Shown here one piece after another: positions 1 to 4,905 of a DNA stretch of 7,471 bases. The notes under the pieces are model-generated. The model ran no database searches. It worked only from the letters and a program-made list of their open reading frames with translations, and was not told the DNA's origin. The stretch is from Clostridia bacterium. Lineage in GTDB: Bacteria > Bacillota_A > Clostridia > Christensenellales > Aristaeellaceae. Every line of letters starts with the position of its first letter. The stretch's first letter is position 1. A program made the translations under genes and the position numbers. Where the stretch lies: positions 1-7,471 of the forward strand of contig CAAEDZ010000236.1 in the NCBI GenBank assembly GCA_900754775.1. The letters are read 5' to 3'.

Positions 1-104
1 AGCTGACGAAGGAAGCAAAAATTGCCACCGATTTCCTTTTTATCGGGGCAATTTTAGCGGTTGTGGGCTTTGTCAGCGCTCTGAGTAAGGACGCATTTTT
101 GTAA
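1..104 (+). CDS. Possible C-terminal end of an upstream membrane protein (partial)
   Basis: The frame starting at base 3 is open from the window edge to a TAA at 102-104 and encodes 33 residues. They read LTKEAKIATDF, then a hydrophobic run (roughly FLFIGAILAVVGFVSAL), then a polar tail SKDAFL. This looks like a last transmembrane helix with a short tail, as at the end of a transporter or other integral membrane protein. The other two forward frames give stops or implausible peptides. Against it: third positions are only about half G or C, unlike the strongly G+C-biased genes downstream, and the stop codon lies inside the apex of the terminator hairpin. The stretch could instead be purely non-coding with two hairpins. 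No family can be assigned. Confidence 0.35.
   Translation, partial: LTKEAKIATDFLFIGAILAVVGFVSALSKDAFL
18..55 (+). other. Imperfect stem-loop in the A/T-rich upstream end
   Basis: Bases 18-26 (AAAATTGCC) pair perfectly with 47-55 (GGCAATTTT). Inside that, 28-32 (CCGAT) pairs with 42-46 (ATCGG), leaving A27 bulged and a pyrimidine-rich loop. It ends in TTTT but those bases belong to the stem. It could be a terminator of an upstream gene. If the partial membrane-protein frame is real, it lies within coding sequence and is probably incidental. Confidence 0.4.
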
Positions 105-124
105 AAATACGTCCTTACTTTTTT
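84..124 (+). terminator. Intrinsic (rho-independent) terminator of the upstream unit
   Basis: AGTAAGGACG (84-93) pairs perfectly with CGTCCTTACT (110-119). After a C-A mismatch the stem continues with ATTTTT (95-100) against AAAAAT (103-108), leaving a tiny apex. It is followed at once by a T-run (119-124). The A/T-rich stem and U-tract make a convincing intrinsic terminator that separates the rhamnose operon from whatever lies upstream. Confidence 0.85.
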
Positions 125-143
125 CCGCGTTTTGTTGTATAAT
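115..143 (+). promoter_or_regulatory. Sigma-A promoter for the rhamnose operon (weak -35)
   Basis: A perfect -10 hexamer TATAAT lies at 138-143. With a 17-bp spacer the -35 would be TTACTT (115-120), which matches TTGACA poorly and sits inside the right arm and T-tract of the preceding terminator. Transcription would start near 149-151, giving a leader of about 105 nt before rhaA. A strong -10 with a poor -35 is what one expects of an activator-dependent or otherwise regulated sugar promoter. That regulatory reading is inference. Confidence 0.7.
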
Positions 144-237
144 GAGGAAAAAGTGAAGAGGAAGGAAAGAAACGGCGCCGGCCGCCCTTCCGCTTCCCGG
201 CGTCCACGGGGCGCGACATACGCAACAACGAAAACGC
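127..237. promoter_or_regulatory. Candidate split operator: inverted repeat flanking the rhaA leader
   Basis: GCGTTTTGTTGT at 127-138 touches the -10 element. Its reverse complement recurs at 225-237 as ACAACGAAAACGC, identical except for one extra G, just upstream of the rhaA ribosome binding site. The left copy is upstream of the expected transcription start, so the pair cannot fold in the mRNA and would have to act as DNA sites. A repressor or activator binding both, possibly with looping, is a plausible reading. No regulator gene is in the window. Confidence 0.35.
174..204 (+). other. GC-rich stem-loop in the rhaA 5' leader
   Basis: Bases 174-181 (GGCGCCGG) pair with 197-204 (CCGGCGTC) as eight pairs including one G-U, around a 15-nt pyrimidine-rich loop. 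It lies in the middle of the untranslated leader and has no U-tract, so it is not a terminator by itself. It does not match any riboswitch class I recognise. Its role, if any, may be mRNA stability or structure near the ribosome entry site. Confidence 0.4.
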
Positions 238-255
238 AGAAAGGATGAAATCATC

Positions 256-1506
256 ATGAGCGAGCGCTACGAGAGCGCGAAGAAGCGCTACGAGGCGTGG
301 GGCGTCGATGTGGAAGCCGCCCTCGCTACCCTGAAGAACGTGCCCATCAGCGTCCACTGCTGGCAGGGCGACGACGTCATCGGCCTTGAAGGCAGCGGCC
401 GCGCCCTTTCCGGCGGCATCCAGACCACGGGCAACTACCCCGGCCGCGCCCGCACCTTCGAGGAACTGAAGGCGGACTTTGTCAAGGCCATGAGCCTCGT
501 GCCCGGCAAGAAGCGCATCAGCCTGCACGCCAGCTACGCCATCTTCGCCCCCGGCGAGCAGGTGGACCGCGATCAGATTCAGCCCCATCACTTCGATCCG
601 TGGATCGACTTCGCCCGCGAAAACGGTCTGGGCATCGACTTCAACCCCACCTTCTTTAGCCATCCCATGGTGAAGGACAACCTCACCCTCTCCTCCCCGG
701 ACGAGGAAGTGCGCGCTTTCTGGGTGCGCCACGGCATCCAGTGCCGCCGCATCTCCGCCTATATCGCCGAAAAGCTGAACGACCACGTTTTGTGCAACGT
801 CTGGATCCCGGACGGCTACAAGGACGTGCCCGCCGACCGCCTCTCCCCGCGCCTGCGCCTGAAAAAGAGCCTGGACGAGATTTTCGCCGAGAAGCTCCCC
901 GGCGTCATCGACTGCGTGGAGAGCAAGGTCTTCGGCATCGGCATGGAGGCCTACACCGTCGGCTCCTCCGAGTTCTACATCAGCTACGCCGGCACCCATC
1001 CGGGCGTCTACGACCTGCTGGACAACGGCCACTATCATCCCACCGAAGTGGTCAGCGACAAGATCCCCAGCCTGCTGGCCTTCTTTGACAAGGTGCCGCT
1101 GCACGTCACCCGCGGCGTGCGCTGGGACAGCGACCACGTCGTCCTCTACGAAGACGAACTCAAGGAGATCGCCAAGGAGATCGTCCGCAACGACGCGCTG
1201 GACCGCGTGCTGATCGGCCTTGACTTCTTCGACGCCTCCATCAACCGCGTGGCCGCCTGGGTCGTGGGCACGCGCAGTATGGAAAAGGCCCTGCTCTACG
1301 CCCTGCTCCAGCCGTGGGACGAGATGAAGAAGATGCAGGATGCCTGCCGCTTCACCGAGCTTATGATGATGAACGAGGAGATCAAGACCCTGCCCTTCGG
1401 CGACATCTGGGAACACTACTGCGAGACGCAGGGCGTGCCCGGCAGCCGCGAGTGGTACGAGGTCGTCGCCCAGTACGAAAAGGACGTCCTCCTCAAGCGC
1501 GATTGA
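256..1506 (+). CDS. rhaA: L-rhamnose isomerase
   Basis: RhaA interconverts L-rhamnose and L-rhamnulose, the first step of rhamnose catabolism, in the cytoplasm as a metal-dependent TIM-barrel enzyme. The 416-residue length is close to the 419 residues of the E. coli enzyme, and the sequence is recognisably RhaA throughout. Near the N terminus it has SVHCWQGDDV. Later come GIDFNPTFFSHP, HGIQCRRI, CNVWIPDG, GTHPGVYDLLDNGHYHPTE, RGVRWDSDHVV and IGLDFFDASINRVAAWVVG. By comparison with E. coli, the metal ligands correspond to His259 and to Asp291 and Asp293 of the RWDSDH motif, all present. The ATG is preceded by AAAGGA (240-245) with a 10-nt spacer. It is the first gene of the rha operon. Nothing is truncated and the assignment is secure. 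Confidence 0.97.
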   Translation: MSERYESAKKRYEAWGVDVEAALATLKNVPISVHCWQGDDVIGLEGSGRALSGGIQTTGNYPGRARTFEELKADFVKAMSLVPGKKRISLHASYAIFAPGEQVDRDQIQPHHFDPWIDFARENGLGIDFNPTFFSHPMVKDNLTLSSPDEEVRAFWVRHGIQCRRISAYIAEKLNDHVLCNVWIPDGYKDVPADRLSPRLRLKKSLDEIFAEKLPGVIDCVESKVFGIGMEAYTVGSSEFYISYAGTHPGVYDLLDNGHYHPTEVVSDKIPSLLAFFDKVPLHVTRGVRWDSDHVVLYEDELKEIAKEIVRNDALDRVLIGLDFFDASINRVAAWVVGTRSMEKALLYALLQPWDEMKKMQDACRFTELMMMNEEIKTLPFGDIWEHYCETQGVPGSREWYEVVAQYEKDVLLKRD

Positions 1507-1521
1507 CATAACGCCGCCGCT

Positions 1522-1546
1522 GGGCGGGGGCAAATTGCTCCCGCCC
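1522..1546 (+). other. GC-rich intercistronic stem-loop between rhaA and the aldolase gene
   Basis: GGGCGGGGGC (1522-1531) pairs with GCTCCCGCCC (1537-1546) over ten pairs including one G-T, around the five-base loop AAATT. No T-run follows, so it is unlikely to be an efficient terminator. It may protect the 3' end of the rhaA message or mark a processing site that lets rhaA be expressed differently from the downstream genes. That role is inferred. Confidence 0.6.
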
Positions 1547-1590
1547 CGCAGGCGCGCCCCGAATACCTTCATACAAGGAGCATGAGACCC

Positions 1591-2310
1591 ATGAATGATT
1601 TCCAGAAGAAGTATGCCGCGCAGATCGAAGAACTGGTGGCGGCGGCGAACCGCCTTGCGGAGCTGGGGTTTGTGACCAGCCAGGGCGGCAATCTTTCCCT
1701 GCGCGCGGATGAGAACGTCATTCTCATCACGCCCACCAAGGTGGCCAAGGCGGAGGTCGCCTTTGACGACATCTGCGCCATCGACATGGAGGGCAAGGTC
1801 ATCCACACCTCCAACGGCCGCAAGCCCACCGGCGAATGGCCGTTCCACCTGCGCATCATGCAGAAGCGCCCGGACGTGAAGGGCATCATCCACGCCCATC
1901 CGCCCATCCTCACCGGCTTTGCCATCACCGGCAGCGACCTGATGCAGCGGGCCTACCTGCCCGAGCCGGTCATCGAGGTGGGCCCGATGATCATGGTGCC
2001 CTACGCGCTGCCCTTGAGCGATGAACTTGCCGTGCAGTTCGACGCCTGCATCGCCCGCTCCAACGGCTTCCTCATGGAGAGCCACGGCTGCGTGATGGTC
2101 AGCCCGGACGGCCTCAAGCGCTGCCTTGAGATGATGGAGATGATGGAGGCGCAGGGCAAGTCCATGGTGGTGGCAAAGATCATGGGCGGCCTGCGCAGCA
2201 TGGACAGCGCCCACGTGGACGAGCTGGAAAAGGTACTCAAGGCCCGCAACCTGCCGATGCCCGGCCTGCCCGGCGCGGTGGAGAAGCTCTCGGACATCTT
2301 TGTGTGCTGA
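1591..2310 (+). CDS. rhaD: Class II aldolase, probable rhamnulose-1-phosphate aldolase
   Basis: This zinc-dependent class II aldolase probably cleaves L-rhamnulose-1-phosphate to DHAP and L-lactaldehyde, given its position between rhaA and rhaB. With the start used here it has 239 residues. Family signatures are GGNLSLR and ITPTK near the N terminus, then GEWPFHL with the presumed catalytic Glu82, HAHP with zinc ligands His101 and His103, and MESHGC with the third ligand His165. The start at 1591 is preferred because AAGGAG (1575-1580) lies 10 nt upstream; an in-frame ATG at 1582 would sit only one base after it. The protein is shorter than E. coli RhaD (274 residues), and its EW-x-FH motif resembles fuculose-1-phosphate aldolase (FucA) more than RhaD. 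The rhaD symbol is therefore by context. Fuculose-phosphate or ribulose-phosphate substrates cannot be excluded. Confidence 0.88.
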   Translation: MNDFQKKYAAQIEELVAAANRLAELGFVTSQGGNLSLRADENVILITPTKVAKAEVAFDDICAIDMEGKVIHTSNGRKPTGEWPFHLRIMQKRPDVKGIIHAHPPILTGFAITGSDLMQRAYLPEPVIEVGPMIMVPYALPLSDELAVQFDACIARSNGFLMESHGCVMVSPDGLKRCLEMMEMMEAQGKSMVVAKIMGGLRSMDSAHVDELEKVLKARNLPMPGLPGAVEKLSDIFVC

Positions 2311-2335
2311 TAGAGCGGCCCGCGGCATCCATTTT

Positions 2336-2362
2336 GCCCCACCTGAGGGTTCCGGGTGGGGC
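2336..2362 (+). other. GC-rich intercistronic stem-loop between the aldolase gene and rhaB
   Basis: GCCCCACC (2336-2343) pairs perfectly with GGTGGGGC (2355-2362) and can be extended inward by a T-G and a G-C pair, leaving a 7-nt loop. It is followed by TAAGGCC rather than a T-run. It resembles the stem-loop in the preceding intergenic gap in size and composition but not in sequence. An mRNA stabilising or processing role is likelier than termination, because rhaB has no promoter of its own that I can see. Confidence 0.6.
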
Positions 2363-2417
2363 TAAGGCCATTGCGACCACGCGTCGCGCTTGACAATGAA
2401 AAAGGAGGCAACGACCC

Positions 2418-3899
2418 ATGAACGCGCTGAATGTTTTGGGCATCGACCTTGGCGCTTCCAGCGGCCGCGCCATGCTGGGCACGCTCGAGGGCAAGAAACT
2501 GACCATCCGCGAGATCCATCGCTTCCTCAACGAACCCGTCACCCTCTGCGGCCGCTTCGTGTGGGACATGCCGCGCCTGTTCCACGAGATCAAGCAGGCG
2601 CTGCTCAAGCTCTCCAAGAGCGGGGAGACGGTGGACGCCATCGGCATCGACACCTGGGGCGTCGATTTCGGCCTGCTGGACAAGAACGGCCATCTGCTCA
2701 GCCTGCCCGTCCACTACCGCGACGCGCGCACGAACGGCATCCCGGAGAAGGTGCGCGCGATCATCCCGGATGAGGAATTGTTCGCCCGCACGGGCATCGC
2801 TTTCAACAGCTTCAACACCCTCTACCAGCTCTACGCCATGAAGGAAGAGGGCGACCCGGCGCTGGAGAGCGCGCAGGACCTGCTGTTTTTGCCGGACCTG
2901 CTGGCCTACTTCCTCACCGGCAGGAAGGGCACGGAATACACCATCGCCTCCACCAGCCAGCTGCTCGATCCCTTCAAGCGCGACTGGGACCGCGAACTGA
3001 TGGAAAAGCTGGGCATCCCCGCGCGCATCTTCGGCGAGGTGAAATTGCCGGGCACGGTGCGGGGCACGCTGCTTCCCGAGATCGCCAAAGAGTGCGGCGT
3101 GGCGGAGATACCCGTCATCGCCATCGGCGGACACGATACCGCCAGCGCCGTGGCAGCCGTTCCCGCGCAGGAGAAGGACTTTGCCTACATAAGCTCCGGC
3201 ACATGGTCGCTGTTGGGGGCGGAGGTGCAAAAGCCGCTGTGTACCGAGGGCGTGATGAAGGCCAACTACACCAACGAGGGCGGCGTGGACGGTTCCATCC
3301 GCCTGCTGAAAAACATCATGGGCCTGTGGATCATCCAGGAATGCAAGCGCGAATGGGACCGCCGCGGCAGCGAGACGAGCTTTGGGGAGCTGGTGGAACT
3401 GTCGATGCAGGCGCCGGCGTTCAAGGCCATCCTCGATGTGGACGACGCCTGCTTCCTCGCGCCGGGGGACATGCCCGCGCGCATACAGGCGTACTGCGCA
3501 AAGAGCGGACAGCCGGTGCCGGAGGGCAAGGGCGAGATCAGCCGCGTGATCTACGAGAGTCTGGCGCTGAAGTACCGCTGGGCGATCGAGCGGCTGGAGG
3601 AGGACATGCTGAAAAAGCCGATCGAGGCGCTGCACATCGTCGGCGGCGGCAGCAAGAACGCGCTTTTGAACCGCTTTACGGCCGAGGCCATCAAGCGGCC
3701 GGTGATCGCCGGGCCGGACGAGGGCACGATCATCGGCAACCTGCTGGTGCAGGCGCAGGCGCTGGGGGCCATATCCGGCATCCGCGAACTGCGCGAGGTG
3801 GTGGAAAACTCCTTCCCCACCAAGACCTTCCTGCCGGAGACGGACGGCAAGGCCTGGGACGAGGCCTACCAGCGCTATCTCAAGGTCTGCGAAGGCTGA
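2418..3899 (+). CDS. rhaB: Rhamnulokinase
   Basis: RhaB phosphorylates L-rhamnulose with ATP to L-rhamnulose-1-phosphate, the substrate of the upstream aldolase. It is a cytoplasmic FGGY-family sugar kinase of 493 residues, the usual length. The phosphate-1 loop is LGIDLGASSGRAMLG (residues 7-21). Substrate-side motifs are GIDTWGVDFG (about 76-85) and YRDARTNG. GGHDTASA carries the catalytic base Asp240. The phosphate-2 loop is YISSGTWSLLG (257-267), NEGGVDG and LLKNIMGLW follow, and the adenosine motif is LHIVGGGSKNALLN (from 405). These match RhaB specifically rather than xylulo-, fuculo- or glycerol kinases. An AAAGGAGG Shine-Dalgarno (2400-2407) sits 10 nt before the ATG. It is the last gene of the rha operon, and no convincing terminator follows it. 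Confidence 0.96.
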   Translation: MNALNVLGIDLGASSGRAMLGTLEGKKLTIREIHRFLNEPVTLCGRFVWDMPRLFHEIKQALLKLSKSGETVDAIGIDTWGVDFGLLDKNGHLLSLPVHYRDARTNGIPEKVRAIIPDEELFARTGIAFNSFNTLYQLYAMKEEGDPALESAQDLLFLPDLLAYFLTGRKGTEYTIASTSQLLDPFKRDWDRELMEKLGIPARIFGEVKLPGTVRGTLLPEIAKECGVAEIPVIAIGGHDTASAVAAVPAQEKDFAYISSGTWSLLGAEVQKPLCTEGVMKANYTNEGGVDGSIRLLKNIMGLWIIQECKREWDRRGSETSFGELVELSMQAPAFKAILDVDDACFLAPGDMPARIQAYCAKSGQPVPEGKGEISRVIYESLALKYRWAIERLEEDMLKKPIEALHIVGGGSKNALLNRFTAEAIKRPVIAGPDEGTIIGNLLVQAQALGAISGIRELREVVENSFPTKTFLPETDGKAWDEAYQRYLKVCEG

Positions 3900-3920
3900 C
3901 GCGCGGCGGGAAATTCGCGC

Positions 3921-3949
3921 TTGACAGCGGCGCGGTTTCGTGCTATCAT
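3921..3949 (+). promoter_or_regulatory. Near-consensus sigma-A promoter for the thi operon
   Basis: A perfect -35 TTGACA (3921-3926) is separated by exactly 17 bp from TATCAT (3944-3949). A TG at 3941-3942 forms an extended -10. Transcription should start around 3955-3957, which is where the TPP riboswitch begins. The strength and placement fit a promoter that is always on, with control left to the riboswitch. Confidence 0.85.
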
Positions 3950-3955
3950 ACATTT

Positions 3956-4053
3956 GATATTCGGGGAGCTTGCTTTGGAGCAGGCTGAGAGGAAGCTCGT
4001 CAGCTTCGACCCGCAATACCTGATTTGGATAATGCCAACGCAGGGAAAATAGC
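3956..4053 (+). promoter_or_regulatory. TPP riboswitch (THI box) aptamer
   Basis: All conserved blocks of the TPP aptamer are present in order. CGGGGAGC (3962-3969) gives P2/P3. GCTTGCT against AGCAGGC forms a 7-bp P3 with one G-T. Then comes CTGAGA, the pyrimidine-sensing loop. An extra 6-bp hairpin, GAAGCT/AGCTTC, follows it. ACCCG closes P2. ACCTGATTTGGATAATGCCA and CGCAGGGA form P4/P5 and the diphosphate-binding side. P1 is short: TATT (3958-3961) with AATA (4048-4051). The class binds thiamin pyrophosphate and represses downstream genes. Here it precedes pyrimidine transport genes, a typical regulon. Confidence 0.96.
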
Positions 4054-4069
4054 TTTCAAAGCGTTTTTT
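4052..4069 (+). terminator. Weak candidate terminator just after the TPP aptamer
   Basis: GCTT (4052-4055) pairs with AAGC (4059-4062) around a three-base loop, followed by G and six T (4064-4069). The stem can be lengthened by AAAA (4046-4049) pairing with T residues 4065-4068, and those A bases overlap the 3' strand of aptamer helix P1. It is short for a terminator, but it would compete with P1, so it may be part of the expression platform. This is inferred from pairing alone. Confidence 0.3.
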
Positions 4070-4070
4070 G

Positions 4071-4101
4071 CGCGCGCCTGTGGCATTTCCACGGGCGCGC
4101 G
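4071..4101 (+). other. Strong GC hairpin between aptamer and thiX start (possible expression platform)
   Basis: CGCGCGCCTGTGG (4071-4083) pairs with CCACGGGCGCGCG (4089-4101) over 13 pairs, one of them T-G, with the loop CATTT. Only three T residues follow, so it would be a poor intrinsic terminator. Its right arm overlaps a second possible pairing that covers the Shine-Dalgarno. I find no upstream leader segment complementary to its left arm, so how it would couple to TPP binding is not evident. Confidence 0.6.
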
Positions 4102-4136
4102 TTTCGCGTCCCATCGTCGAAAAAGGGAGGAAAGCG
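4098..4136 (+). promoter_or_regulatory. Shine-Dalgarno and possible sequestering helix for thiX
   Basis: The ribosome binding site GGGAGG (4125-4130) is 7 nt before the ATG at 4138. An interrupted 11-bp helix can cover it: CGC (4098-4100) with GCG (4134-4136), TTTC (4102-4105) with GAAA (4130-4133), and TCCC (4109-4112) with GGGA (4125-4128). The outer pairs compete with the GC hairpin at 4071-4101. This would allow translational control by the riboswitch. The pairing is seen in the sequence; the regulatory role is inferred. Confidence 0.45.
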
Positions 4137-4137
4137 T

Positions 4138-4899
4138 ATGCGGGTGAAGAACTGGCAAAAGCCCCTGCCGTGGCTGGTGGTGGCGGTGCTGCTGGTGCTG
4201 TGGGAGGTCTGCGTGCGGGTCTTCGACGTGCCTCTTTACGTCCTGCCCGGGCCCATCGACGTTATCGAAGCCCTGTTTGCGGATCTTGGCACCCTCTTCC
4301 CCCATGCGCTGGTGACGCTTTCCGAGGCGGCGCTGGGCATGGTCATCGCCCTCGCCTTCGGCCTTTTGCTCGGCGTGGTGATGGACGCCTTTCCCGTGGT
4401 GCGCAGGTGCGTATACCCCATCCTCGTCGTCACGCAGACGGTGCCGATGATCGTGCTTGCCCCCATCCTCATCATCTACCTGGGCTTTGGCATGGCCCCG
4501 AAGATACTCACCGTCGTTCTGATGTGCTTTTTCCCCGTGGCCGTCAACTTTACCGACGGCATGTCGCAGGTGGACAAGGGCTATGTCGATCTGGTGCGCT
4601 CCTACGGCGCTTCCCGCGCCCAGGTCTACGCGCTGGTGAAATTGCCCGCGGCGCTGCCGCCGCTGTTTTCCGGCCTGCGCGTGGCCGCCACCTATTCCAT
4701 CAGCGGCGCGGTGGTGGGGGAGTGGATCGGCTCGCAGAGCGGGCTGGGCTACTACCTGCTGCGCGTCAAGGAGAGCTACATGCTCGACAAGGTGTTTGCC
4801 TGCGTGGTGGTCATCATCGTTCTGAGCCTGCTCATGAACGGCATCGTCCGTTTGTGTCAGTATATCTTCCTGCCGTTTTTGCGCAGGGCGAAAGGATGA
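4138..4899 (+). CDS. thiX: ABC transporter permease for thiamin pyrimidine precursor (ThiX-like)
   Basis: This 253-residue inner-membrane permease belongs to the ABC family that includes SsuC and ThiX. Hydrophobic segments are visible at about 11-28, 60-83, 93-116, 121-138, 183-197 and 219-245. The EAA-type coupling loop lies at about 155-174: SYGASRAQVYALVKLPAALP, with the conserved Gly and the terminal LP that dock to the ATPase. The sequence alone fits several nitrate/sulfonate/taurine-type permeases. The pyrimidine assignment rests on the TPP riboswitch directly upstream and the NMT1/THI5-type binding protein downstream. GGGAGG precedes the ATG by 7 nt. The substrate is probably HMP or a formylamino- or aminomethyl-pyrimidine breakdown product of thiamin. 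Confidence 0.9.
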   Translation: MRVKNWQKPLPWLVVAVLLVLWEVCVRVFDVPLYVLPGPIDVIEALFADLGTLFPHALVTLSEAALGMVIALAFGLLLGVVMDAFPVVRRCVYPILVVTQTVPMIVLAPILIIYLGFGMAPKILTVVLMCFFPVAVNFTDGMSQVDKGYVDLVRSYGASRAQVYALVKLPAALPPLFSGLRVAATYSISGAVVGEWIGSQSGLGYYLLRVKESYMLDKVFACVVVIIVLSLLMNGIVRLCQYIFLPFLRRAKG

Positions 4900-4905
4900 A
4901 TGGAT

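Noticed and set aside
153..248. A 31-codon GTG-started leader peptide ahead of rhaA (Arg-rich), ending over the rhaA ribosome site.
   Set aside because: The expected transcription start is near 150, so it would have no ribosome binding site in the RNA, and its composition shows no attenuation-type codon run.
1582..1590. Upstream ATG at 1582 as the aldolase start.
   Set aside because: It is one base from the AAGGAG motif, too close for initiation; ATG 1591 is at proper distance and the family does not need the three extra residues.
115..2328. A 737-codon open frame on the - strand across rhaA and the aldolase gene.
   Set aside because: It is a shadow of G+C-rich third positions: rich in His, Ala, Gly, Val and Asp, with no recognisable domain, and lying opposite well-identified genes.
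2390..2418. TTGACA at 2390-2395 as a -35 for a separate rhaB promoter.
   Set aside because: The -10 position 17 bp downstream falls on GACCCA next to the rhaB start codon and has no TATAAT-like match; it would also leave no leader.
2001..4016. A 671-codon open frame on the - strand opposite rhaB.
   Set aside because: Same composition artefact; it covers a secure rhamnulokinase gene and crosses into the thi promoter region.
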